Below, one piece after another: positions 47,379 through 58,799 of a stretch of 64,000 nucleotides of DNA. The stretch comes from Phragmites australis (taxonomy: Eukaryota; Streptophyta; Magnoliopsida; Poales; Poaceae). The number at the start of each line of letters is the position of its first letter. The stretch's first letter is position 1. The notes beneath the pieces are model-generated. The model had not been told where the DNA came from. It ran no database searches and saw only the letters and a list, made by a program, of their open reading frames with translations. The stretch covers positions 479,001-543,000 of the forward strand of contig NC_084933.1 of assembly GCF_958298935.1 (NCBI RefSeq). The letters run 5' to 3'. The translations under genes and the position numbers were made by a program.

Positions 47379-50300
47379 ATGGTTGGAAATAGGACATGGT
47401 TTGGAGGGCTTTTTAACAGCTCAGGCAAAAGGCGCCAAGTTAGCGCCGAGAAGATCTTTGAGTTGACCCCTCTTCAGGTAAAGTTGTATTAAGATTACTA
47501 ACATCCGCGTAGGCACGATATATGTACTCTCTACGATCTTGTTATTCCAATCCTAACCTCCCACTTTTCTTTCTAAATTTGAATAGATGATTTTTAATTT
47601 GTGTGGTTCAAGAATAAGATAACAGGAATCAAGAAAAGCTATGTACTCCAGTATCTCTTTTTTTATTTCTTTCCAAATGCTTCTATTTTCAGCTTCAATT
47701 ATTTTTCAATGTTTGGAAGGGAACATTGTCAGAGAATATTTTTTAAGAACGTTGCTAACTAAAACACCATGTTTGTCACTTTCAGTACACTCACTTTCTT
47801 CCTTATTAAATGTAAAAGTGAAAAAAAAAGTTGGCATATATCTCCTTTATGGGAATATTATGGCTCAGGTTTATGCTAAGCTTCCGTCTTGAGATTTCAT
47901 GGCAACTTTATATTGTACCTCAATGATGTAACAAACATTTTGATGCTGATATCAGAATGGCAGGGAACTGCAGAATGAGCTGCAGTAGTAATTAACAATA
48001 TCTTCTCCTGTCTATTTTGAAAGGATTTGGATGATCTCTTGTTTTAGGAAACGATTTATAGATTACGATGTGCCTATCAAATGCCTTCCATAGTTGCAGC
48101 TGAACTAACCTTTTTCTAAATATTCAGGAACAACGGTTGCAAAAGTTGAAGGAAAGGCTAAATGTACCTTATGATGAAACTCGGCCAGATCATCAGGTAA
48201 GAAGTTCTATACATGAATTGGTTCGTGATTTTGAAAAATGTTAGTTATTTATGAAGTTGTGCTCCGACTAAAATGAGAAATCGGTAAATTGATGTTCAGA
48301 GACACGATTAGTAGTGATGGAAGAGAGACATGAAAAGTATATGTTCAACCCTGCATGTTAATAGTGACGTGAGCGTGCAATGATTTGATGTCATGCTGGC
48401 AACATTCAGCTCAATATATTTCAACTTTCAACTAGTTTGCTATTTGTTTTTATCATTTATACCTTAACAACTTCAAATTGATGGTAACATCTGCATTTTA
48501 CATCTTGTGGAGTGTGGTTGTAGGAATCACTTAAGGCTCTTTGGAATGCTTCCTTTCCTGATACACAGCTCACTAGCTTAGTTTCAGAACAGTGGAAAGA
48601 CATGGGGTGGCAGGGCGTGAATCCATCGACTGATTTCAGGTTACTTTTGGTCTTGCTCTTCGTTTAGTTTGTCTATTTGTGAAGTAGTATGTTTGCTGCT
48701 GCTCCTTTCTAGTTTCTCTACAAACATAATGTTCCTCTTGTCCCGGAAAAAAAGGTCGATTGCCGGTTTGTCCTTCTGTGGTAGTCCAGTATAGTTTTCA
48801 TACATACTTGTGTTTCCCTGACAGAGCAGAGAAAGAGCACTGACAACATCATCTGATTTTGATTTCAGGGGATGTGGATTTGTTTCACTTGAGAACCTTT
48901 TGTTTTTCGCAAGAACATATCCGGTATGTCATTTTTCTTTGTGTCCGTAGCCGAGAAAACAACTTGGATTCATCCTGTAAACTGAACCCCTTATGAAGTG
49001 AGCAAAGTGACCTTGTCATACTGACGTCTCACGGTTGCTGGTGGCTGATCTGATCCAACAAGCAGGCTTCTTTCAAGAGGTTGCTGCTGAAGCAACAAGG
49101 AATGCGAGTCACATGGGAGTACCCCTTTGCCGTTGCGGGTGTAAACATCTCATACATGTTGATTCAGCTGCTGGAGCTCAAATCAGGTATGCATCTCATT
49201 TTAACCAGAATTGAAGCAACATAAGCATAGCTACAGAAGGTGCCTTATTTTTTACTCTCTGATCAGGTCCTTCCTTGGACATGTATGGCATCTATCCATC
49301 TAACATGTGATACAGTCTAATTCGAATTAAGAGTTGCACAGACTATGTGCATTGCATCAGATTTGTTTCGGTCAAAGCATTTTGTTGCGAACAACCGGAA
49401 CCTTGTGGTGTCATTCATTAAGAGGAAAGATGTTTGAACAATTACAACACTTGTTGTTTTGATGAAGAGCTCTAACCGAGTGCTGCACCAGAAGAAAATC
49501 GGTCAAAGCATTAAAACTTGCTAGTAATCAAAGTACATCTACCTTGTGCGTTGCATTCGTACGAACAAATCGATCAGCATATACGCAACCACATCACAAT
49601 ATCTGCATATAGTTTAGCTTTTGTTCTCTTTCTCAAGATGAGTAATCTTTGGATTTGATCACGACTGTTTCAAGATGAGCAGAGCATTATATATAATACA
49701 CAGATGCATACAGCACAGGTCCAAGCTAAAGCAAGAAGAAGTGTCGGGGGAGGTGGTGCTAACTGCCAACCGTCTCATCTGATTGCGTTGGGTGCCATCA
49801 ACACGATTGCCTCTATATACAACATGACTGCATCCATATATATGCTTTGACAGAAAAGAAAATGATGCTGAATTTTTGTTTGATTGTTCACATACTCTGT
49901 CTTGGAAAGCAATAACCGAACGGCTGTTGGTTCCATAACTTCTAGGGGAGTAGTTGGTATCGTAGCCGTGGTGGTGCTGGTTTTGCTTCATTCAGACATG
50001 ATGCATATACAATACCTGAAAATTAAAGCTCCTTGACGGTACTGACGATTTCCTTTCCATTTTGGTTTTCAGCACGGCCGAAATCTTTGCCAGCGATTAA
50101 CTTTATCAAAGTGTTGACAGGTAACTTTATCAAAGTGCTCTCTTCTTTTAATGAAAAAAATCATGATAATCTTGGATCGATTTGTGGTGCTACTTGACTA
50201 AATTTGCATCCCGTTATTAGAACACGAGGAGGCATTTGATGTGCTGTACTGCATAGCTTTCGAGATGATGGATGCTCAATGGCTAGCGATGCGTGCCTCG

Positions 50301-50603
50301 TACATGCACTTCAAAGTAAGCCGCTAATCGTCTCCTTGTTGATAAATAATCATGAACAATTGGGATTGTGACTTTGATTTGAACTAATCATGAACAATTA
50401 CAGTTTAGTGATGTCTGTATTTGAGAAGTAATCATATCCTTAGACTGATGATCCCTTTTTCTTTGTTGTGGGAATGCACCCCAAAAAAATGGGAATTGCA
50501 GGAGGTCCTGGAAGCAACAAGGCAGCAGCTGGAGAGGGAGCTCTCCCTGGAGGATCTCCATCGCATCCACGACCTCCCAGCTTACAACCTCTTGCATAAG
50601 TAG
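47379..50603 (+). CDS. ELMO/CED-12 domain-containing protein, 8 coding exons
   Basis: ELMO-domain proteins act as GTPase-activating proteins for Arf-like small GTPases or as partners of Rac regulators. Plant members are small cytosolic proteins. The exons I infer are 47371-47477 (ATG at 47379), 48128-48196, 48524-48639, 48869-48923, 49066-49186, 50073-50120, 50221-50315 and 50502-50603. All borders are GT/AG and in phase, giving 234 aa. The ELMO domain spans about residues 56-225, with ESLKALWNASFPD, QWKDMGWQGVNPSTDFRGCG and FDVLYCIAFEMMDAQWLAM. Arg95 in STDFRG matches the arginine of the GAP motif W-x3-G-x-Q-G...TDFRG of ELMOD proteins. The protein begins MVGNRTWFGGLF, as in plant homologues. 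The first exon starts 8 nt before the ATG, so a 5' UTR exon must lie upstream. Confidence 0.92.
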
Positions 50604-51660
50604 GAGATGGATCAGCCTATAAAATTGAATTCTCTCTGCATGTCTCCCTTGTTGATGGAAGGAATACGCAGTTTTGCACGGAGTCTAGCTAGGGATCCAT
50701 ACATACACTATGTGTCTATGTATATACATACATACGGTACGTTGCACGTCCCTGAGCTGAGCATACATACGTACATGCTAGTAACGTACTGCATGATTGG
50801 CTGCATGTGAAGAGGAGCCACTTGCATGGTTTGCTTTGACTGCTACGATTGTATTTGATCCCCATGCATCAAGTGGAATTTTTACGTTTTGATCTTTTTT
50901 AAAAAACATATTCTACCAATAGACTCTTGTGAAAATAATTTTAAAAATAAATCCTTTTGCACAGCGTCATGATATTTAGCGTCGTAGTTGAATAGCCTGC
51001 GACTGTTACCGATCCTCTATTTTGGAATTGAAGATCACGTGATAACTATCACAACGTTAATTATCACGGCGCCGTGCTATTCAAACATGGCGCTAAATGT
51101 AGCGGCGTCATAAAATGGTTCATTTTTTGACATTGTTTCTCCGTAAATCTATGCTTAGAAAAAGTTCTAAAATGAGCCAAAATTTAAAATTCCACCATGC
51201 ATCACCTCAGCGTTATGTGGCCAGTGTAGAGTACACATGCAGCATGCAAGCAATACATACATACATATGCAGAAATATACTACAGTGTCTGATGCATGCG
51301 CTAATTCTTTTGTTTTCTAGCTTTGTCATCCTGATTACTTTTTATATTAAAAATTAAAAAAGGTGGGTGGTGTCCTGCGCATGTGATAGCTTTACAGAAA
51401 GAAACTATACAATGATAGATATACGTGGCCGTTTCTTCCATCCCTGCAAGTGCAACAGTGCTGCAGATTAGATAGATTTGGCACAGCAGAGCACAAGACA
51501 ACAAAACATTCATTGTTCAAAGGAAGACCAAATTATTAAGAGAAGAGAATGGAAAGATTGAGAAAAAAATGGAAAACTGCAACCCTCTTATCTATCTGCT
51601 GCTGCTGCTGCTTACCAGAGAAGAGAAGAAGTCACAAATGAAGTTATTGACTGAAAATAT
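50604..51660. other. Downstream of the ELMO gene; 3' UTR and intergenic
   Basis: The first part should be the 3' UTR, with several CATACATAC tracts. It contains an imperfect inverted repeat (listed separately) and a (CTG) run near 51,598-51,612. No gene is seen. Confidence 0.5.
50963..51110. repeat. Imperfect inverted repeat, about 40-bp arms
   Basis: The left arm (50963-51002) and the reverse complement of the right arm (51068-51110) share ATTTAGCG and GTTTGAATAGC/GTTGAATAGC. The loop of about 65 bp is AT-rich and holds GATCACGTGATAAC. This could be a fold-back MITE or a hairpin. Confidence 0.6.
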
Positions 51661-52620
51661 GTCACGTCAAACATAGAGCATTTCGTGTGTAAATTCCTAG
51701 ATCGAAAATTCCAGATCGGATCGGATGTTTCGATCTGCTGATCGGAAGTCCCAATCTAGGTATCCTACAGGAAACGCCTAGAAAATTAGTCATGGCGTCG
51801 CACCGTTGGACCTTTGTCGTCTTTTATGCTCGAGAGGGATCTATCAGAGTATAGATGGTCGGCGGCTTGTTCTTGATCGTCGAGATCAAGAACGGAAAGC
51901 AATTGATGTTGGAAAAGTGATTTAGGACAAAAAGATAAAAATAAATTGTATTTGTTCTATTGGATATTGGATTCTCTCAATTGGCTATGACCCTTTATAA
52001 ATATAGAAAAAGGTTGGTTGTGCCCCGTTTTGAGTCGGAATCCATAAAAAAAAATATTCAAATCCGACTCTATCTCTTTCCAAATATCCCGATCTGAGAT
52101 CTGATTCGGATCGGATGTTCCGATTCCCCTATTGGAAGTTCCGATCATGTCGGAACTTCTAATTTCCCCAAACATGAGGTTCACGGTTTGGATTAAAAAT
52201 ATTTAGTTGGAAGTTCCAATCCTCTAATCGGATATTCCGATTCAGTCGGAAGGTCCGATTTTTTAAACTATAGATTCTTGGTTTAGGAAAAATATTTAAT
52301 TGGATGTTCCGATGATAACATCGGATGTTTCAATGTGATCGAAAGGTCCGATTTTTCAAAGTACAGGGCTTTCGATTTGGCCAAAAATTTTAACCAGATA
52401 TTTCGATCCAAACATCGGATGTTCCAATCTATTAAAACTTTCAGCTCCAAGACTAAACACTGGATGGTCCAATGAGAACAAAACTCTGAACACCGGAACA
52501 TCCAATGAGTGCAACCAAGTTGATACCCAAAATTCTCTACAAGGCTCGACTGAACTCGTCGGATGATTCGGCGATAATCTGGTCTAAGCATCGTAATATC
52601 TGGTATTAAAAAAATCTTAG
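51660..52620 (-). mobile_element. LTR relic related in part to the gypsy LTR at 22 kb
   Basis: At 51,825-52,020 the order CGAGAGGGA, then CATCGAGATCAAGAACG-like, TAAATTGTRTTTG, CTCAATTGGC and an AAAGGG box matches 22,165-22,370. On the minus strand TATTTATAAAGGG is a possible TATA box. From 52,080 to 52,570 it carries many CGGATGTTCCGAT, TCGGAAGTTCCGA and CACCGGA half-palindromes. No coding region, primer-binding site or partner LTR is seen, so it is a solo or truncated LTR. Confidence 0.55.
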
Positions 52621-53459
52621 CCATACAATTTTCTATTATCAACAGAAATGAATCACCCTTTCAAGATGCCTCAAATGAAATGATCTTGAGAGAGAGATGA
52701 ATCATACATGCATCAGGAGGCAGCTGTGCAGTGCAGTGCAGTGCTTCCTCTCCCTTCCGTTGATCATTGCCTCCCTCTTAGTGGTGCATCTGTCAACAAC
52801 TGAGCAGCAGCAGCAAGAAACTCGTCGTTTGCGTCTACTTGACTCAATTATTTACATTTATTGCCTGATTGCTTCCCCTTTAATCAGTCCATTCCATGGA
52901 TGGTTCATCAAAACCGAAATCGTGATAGATCCAATTCATTGTTCCCTATTGTTGATCAAAACGGAAGGGGGGAGGAGTAGAATGATGCGGAGTGAAGAGC
53001 AGAGCGAGTTCACCACTCGATTCATTGATCAGTCAGCCCCCAATCCTCTCCTCTCTTCTTGCAACAAGCACAGCACAACCTGTAGAATATGCGTGCTCGT
53101 GTAGAGCATGAGTGTAATGTATGAGTTGTGTTCGTCCTCAGTTGTACCTAGATTTTAAAAAAAAACACGGCACAGCAAGAGAAGAAAATAAAATTTTAGA
53201 TACAATTGTCTTTTAATTAACAAGAAAGGATCCTATTTGACTGGGCTAATTATCACCACAATCCATATGACGGGTAACAACAACAACAATAATAGCACAT
53301 CTCATGCTCTCTTCTACCTGCACTCCGGCGACACCGCGGGGCGGGGACTCTCCTCTTCTTCCTCCCTCCTCTGCGATTCATCTCATTTCACAAAGCGGAA
53401 AATCGAAAACAAAATCAACAAACAACTCAATTACAGGTGAGGTGACGCATGCATCAGAA
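52621..53459. other. Intergenic and 3' UTR of the RING/VWA gene
   Basis: No gene is supported. The part close to 53,459 should be the 3' UTR of the minus-strand gene. Confidence 0.45.
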
Positions 53460-56400
53460 TCAGAAGCGGGCGTTCTCGAAGCCGTGCAGATCGCTGACCC
53501 GGTTCAAGGACTTGCGCATAATGGCCACCTTCGCCAGCTGCTCCGCCGCCCGCCACGCCGACGTCGGCGTCAACGGCTCCCCACCTGGACCTGATCCTCG
53601 CGGGGTACCCACGGGCGTCGTCTCCGCATCCCCCCTCCTCCTGCCGCTCCTTGACGTCGGCGTCAGTGGCTGCTGCTGGCTGCGCCGCCACCGCATGTCG
53701 CTCAGCTCCGTGTCCAGGCTGCCCACCAGCTCCTGCTGCTGCTGCGTCGGCGGCGACTGCAGCACCAGCGCCCGCGCCGACGACAGCAGGTGGATGGCCG
53801 TCGCCAGGTCCTGCAGCTCCGCCAACCGCCGTGACTCCACCACCGCACGGGTCGCCACGAACAGGTCGTGCAGCCGCCGCGATGATGAGTGGAGGGCCGG
53901 CAGCAGCAGCGGCTGCTCCGCGCCGTGCACCGTCTCCTGCGACGCCGGGTCGCGGTAGCTGCAACGCACCGACAGCGACTGCGGGTGATTGTGCTGCGCG
54001 CCCAACGGCGCACGCAGCTCCACCAGCAGCTCACGCTCCTCCTCCGCGTACATCTCGCCCAGCCGGACGCTCACCGCCGCGCCGCCGTTGCCACCGGCCA
54101 GGGACACGGCCTGCTGCCCGGGACCGCACGAGTACACGGCAGTGATCTCCCCCGTCGGGAACAGCAGCTCCAGATGCACCTCCTGCATCACCACGCTCAC
54201 AAGGCCGCCCAGGCACTTGGCGAACGCGTGCTCCACAGGGGGAGGCTCTTCGGACGCCTTCTCCTCCTCGGCCACAAGCGGCGTCTCGCCTGGCCCGATG
54301 GGGATTTCGACGTGTGTGAAGCGAGTGGCCGGAGCCACGGACGGCCGGCGGGCAACGTGGTGATCACTGCCCTGCTTTCTCGAATCTTGCTGCTGCTGTT
54401 GCTGTGTATCGGACAGGAGCATGACCGTGGCGACGGGGTTGCGGTCGCGCCGATCCTCGAGGACCTTGGTGGCCTTGCGCAGCGCGTCGCCGACGCAGGC
54501 GCTCTGCTGGGCCTGCTCCTGCCCCTGCGCCGCGGCGCAGACCACCAGGCGGTCAACGATCTGGCGCGCTGACCGCTGGCCCTGCCTGGTCATCCGACGC
54601 AGCGGCAGCAGGCGCTTGGCGGCGCCGGAGAAGGCGACGATGGAGAGGCGGTCGGCGGGACCGAGCGAGGCGACGACGAGGCGCATCCCGCGCTTGAGCA
54701 TCTGCAGCTTCTCGCCCATCATGCCCTGGCTGACGTCGAGCACCGTCACCAGGTCGATGGGCGCGCGCCTCTTCGGGGCCACCAACGACGAGCGCAGCCC
54801 GGGTGCCTTGACCTTGATGGCCACCACGTACTTGCCGTGCCTCCGCCCGGACGACACCAGCGCGGCCTCCGGCGCCATGGTCACCGCCAGCCCCGAGGTC
54901 CTCGGGCGCGGGAAAAAGCCCCTGAACTCTGCCTCCTCGTCGCCATCGTCCTCGTCGGCCTCCGGGATCGGGTTGAAACCGCCGCCGTTGGCCGCGGCCT
55001 TGGGCGCAAGCAGCGGTTCGTCGTCGTCGTACAGCTTGGGGCCAGAAGAGGGCGGCGGCGTCTTGCGGCCGTCGCGGTGCTTGTGGGTGTCGTCGTGGAA
55101 GGAGCAGTGGAGGCGGAGGGAGGCGAGGAAGGGGGCCTGGCGCCACGGCGAGGCGCAGACGGGGCATGATAGGACGGCGGCGGCGGAGGAGGAGCGCGCG
55201 TGGGCGGCGATGCAGGGGAAGTGGAAGGTGTGGGAGCACTCCGCCGTGAACACCGCCGAGCTGCCGCCGCTCTTGACGCCGCGAGAGCACACGCCGCAAC
55301 GAGCCTGCACAGCCACCCATTGCAAACATCAGCCACTGATACATTCTTCACATCACAAATGCACACTTTGAAGGGAAAAAGTAATCTTGGTTGCAAAAAC
55401 AGAGAGACGATGAACAATTTTGGCTTTTTCTGTTTGCCAAAAACAAATTTGGTTTTCTTTCAATCCGAAGAAAGAGAGAAAGCATTGTTGGGATGAGGAA
55501 AAGATTGTCTTTCTGGGCACTAGCACTAGTACCATTTGGAGGAGTGAGAGTACTCAAATCGAAATCAAGATAAAGCTGGTCTGATCTGATCTGATCCATC
55601 TTTTTCCCCTCTAGGCTCCACCTCCTGCGGCAGCTTTTCTCCCTTCTCCTTTCTTAGACTTCACAGAATCATGACAAAAAGTAGAGTAGGCAGCCTTCTG
55701 CTTCTGGGTGTTCTTACTTTCCCTATCTCTTTCTATCTTGGAGAATGGGAGAGATTCATTCATCCAGTCCATGAAAGAGAGGAGATAAGAAAATAACTGG
55801 ATGGGGTCTGAATGCTGTATGCTAATCGAGTCAGTCTAGAGAGAAGATCAGATCCTCTCACACCCACATTCTCTCTCCCTCTCTCTCAGGTCAGATGTGG
55901 AGAAAGAAAGAAAGGTGGCAATCAGGGAAAAACGAAGGATGGAACTGATTGGGAAGCTGCTGTGAGTGATGATATAATAATAATTACTAAATCATCACAA
56001 GGAGAAAGAGGAGGAGGATTAGGACAAAACAGAGAGGGTGGTGGTAATGATTGGTGGTTTCTAGAGATGGGGATCACCAATCGCCAGCGGCCAAGGCAAA
56101 AGACAAGCTGCTGCTGCTGATTGCTGCTAGACTAAGTTATTAGGGCATTCAATCCAGTTCATCAGCTTGCTTTGCTTGCAGCACTGAACAACACGAAACG
56201 AGAGGTAAAAATCGATTCTTTTTTCTTTGCCGATGTACTCCGCTAGTTGAGTAGTACTCGTATCTTGGATCAAGAGAAGAAGAGGAAAATGCGAGTGAAG
56301 AAATGGCGGACCTTGGTTGGGAGGAGGGAGGCCTTGAGCAGCGCGAATCTGGAGGGGGGTCTGGGCGACGACGGCGCCGACAGCGCCTGCAGCAGCGGCA

Positions 56401-56662
56401 ACCGGTGATGCTTCCTGGCTGGCGCCGGCGCGGAGGGTGGCGTCACCGGGGCGGGCTCCTCCGGCTGCTGCAGGGGCCTGGTGCGGCACCGGAGGGTGGG
56501 CGTGGATGGGTTGCTGCCACCGGTGGCAACGCTCTTGACGGCGGAGAAGAAGCCGCCGGCGCGGGGGCTGGCGTCGTGGGGGCGTCGCTTCTTGTTCGTG
56601 GCGTCGTCGTTGTCGCCGCGCTGGACCGACGTGCACAGCGCCCTCCGCCACCCCGTCCCCAT
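53460..56662 (-). CDS. RING/VWA E3 ubiquitin ligase-like protein, WAV3 family, 2 exons
   Basis: WAV3-family proteins are ubiquitin ligases; in Arabidopsis they act in root gravitropic and waving growth. Exon 1 is 56662-56312 (117 aa, MGTGWRRALC...FALLKASLLPTK). Exon 2 is 55304-53460 (614 aa). The 1-kb intron has a weak donor (AAG|GTCCGC) and a good acceptor (GTGCAG|GCT). The 731-aa total fits the family. A RING-H2-type finger has Cys120, Cys123, Cys140, His142, His145, Cys148, Cys164 and Cys167. The VWA domain begins about residue 300 (PIDLVTVLDVSQGMMGEKLQ). Its MIDAS reads D307-V-S309-Q-G311 instead of DxSxS, so metal binding is probably altered. A Gln run (SDTQQQQQQ) sits in the VWA domain. 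The C-terminal half has the family's beta-rich region (LELLFPTGEI) and helical end. Coding GC is high. Confidence 0.92.
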
Positions 56663-57980
56663 CCTGCTCCCCCTTGATTGGTCAGGTCAAGAAGCGAAGC
56701 TGGAAGAAGAAGAAAGAAGAGATGGACGCTGGCTGCTGCTGCAAGTGGTGTGGCTGCTCTTAATTGGCACTGCTACTAGTAATAATATGCAGGATCAATT
56801 CACATGGCAATGGGGAATCCCGGGGAAGAAGGCTCAAGCGCTCAAGCCTCTCTCTCTCTCTCTTCTGCTCTGCCCTGCTCTTCTTTGTGCTATGAGCAGC
56901 TAGTTAAGTACTTGGCAATTATTATAGCAGCAGCAGCAGCTGCTCAACCTACTCGCAGTCGCATCCCGGGTCCCAAGCTCGTCTTCCATTTATTATTTCG
57001 AAATTCGCCATCTCATCCCCCGATATCTCCCTCCGGGTTGTATTATGTGCAACTCATCATCTCCAACTCCGAAAATTGCAGCAGCAAGATTCGACACCTT
57101 TCTATTACAATCACTGGGTGCGCATCCTCAAATTCTAAGTGGTGCTCAAAGAATAATACGGCCTCCGGTAACAAATAAGCGGCGGTTTGGGTATCAATAC
57201 GATTCTCATAACGCATATTTGATTTATTACTTTTTTATAATATATTTATAAAATATAATAAAATTGTATTATCATGAAAATACTTCTTGAGATAAGTTTA
57301 CGCGTATCATTTTTAAATATTCAAACTCAACATATAAGAATAATTTATAGTTAAATTTTAAAAATATTAACTACATGTAACCTAAAATAATAGTTATTTA
57401 TGACTAGAGAATATAAGAGTTATCGCAATACTCATACAAATTAAAGCCGTTATGAGCGTTTGAGCCCTAGGTTCTGACTGGTGCTCACCGAGCAATTGAG
57501 CATTAGCATAGTTTGGTAGTGGATGCCTTGGAGCGTTCCACCCACCTAGGCTTCAATCTGAAGCTAAAATCACTAGCTAGATGGTGACCCTGATATCCAT
57601 ATTCATATCGACTCTACACAAAAAGGGAAAGACATGCTAGGATTTTATCTTAGCGGTAAACTTGCTTGCTCCATAGGGAAAGGAAGGATCAAATGTCTAT
57701 GCGCATAGTGAACAAATGGCCATACCTGCAACCTCCAAGGTTAGAGGTCGTGGCGCCACCGCCTCCAACCGTGAGAAAATTGATCGAGTAGTAACTAGAC
57801 ACATGACGCGATCTGGGTCAACCGCTTCGATATTCACCTAAGAATCTCAATTTAAGAAAAGAAATAGTATAATATATAAGAAGAACCAAAACTAAGCCAT
57901 TCACATCTTAACAATATCAAATGATGAAAATGGGTGGTAAGTTCTGAATATGCAATCTTTATGTGGGAAATCACCTAGGT
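56663..57980. other. Upstream of the RING/VWA gene; intergenic
   Basis: The first part is the 5' UTR and promoter of the minus-strand gene, which is CT-rich on that strand (TCTCTTCTTTCTTCTTCTTC). From about 57,230 it is very AT-rich with no gene. No RNA gene or clear transposon terminus is seen before the LTR at 57,981. Confidence 0.5.
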
Positions 57981-58799
57981 TGTTCGAATTATTGAAACCG
58001 ACCCATGTAATAATTCTTAATAAATCTCAAATATTCATATTGTTAAAAGGAGGCCTATGATAAGATCCACCTCCTATTAGTACCATATTACTAATGGAGG
58101 TAGAAGTAGGGATTTTCTCTCTATATAAATGTAAGGACTCTCACCTTATTAGGTGTACAATATAGACTGATAATTGAGAGTAGCTCTAAAATTGGAAACG
58201 CTCTCATTACGTGAGTCTATATAAGAGTTAGGTTTTTTTTGCCTCTTTTTCTTTCGGTTGCACTGCCGCTGTAGTCTACTCCATCCCAGCATCGACGTTC
58301 ACCGGCAACCGGAAGAACAGGTCTTCGAAACTCTTGCTCTTGAGATCTTGCACCGGGAGACGATGAATAAGGTTTTTGGGAAGCGCTCCGCGCGACTGCT
58401 CAAGTTCTTCATCATGGCTCGTCTTCCTTATCACTTGGGTGTTGCTCGCTGTCATCGTCAACAAATTCGATGTGTCATCAGAAGGATCGATCGCGCTGTC
58501 AACACGGTACAACCAACATCTTCAGCAACCTCCACAGCGTAAAACCAGTACGTAAAAACCATGTTACTCGTACTTTATTTTCTGCGATTTCTAATTTCGA
58601 GTATAGTAGATCTAGGCATATATAGTGCTTTCATACACATAACTAGATTATGCTCTAGTAATATGAACATGTTAGTTTATCAGTTTACACTCATGAATTA
58701 TAGATTAAAATTAAACCTAAAAGTGCCATATTTTTCAATAATCTAAAAACCTTATTGTAGGCACTTAGGTTTATCAATGGCTTGATTTGTCGATGCACT

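Noticed and set aside
49659..49991. 112-codon-range minus-strand frame in an ELMO intron
   Set aside because: No motif is recognised and no transposon features lie around it.
54421..55371. 316-codon + strand frame and other long frames at 53.4-55.4 kb
   Set aside because: They are antisense or frame shadows of the RING/VWA exon, which has clear domains on the minus strand.
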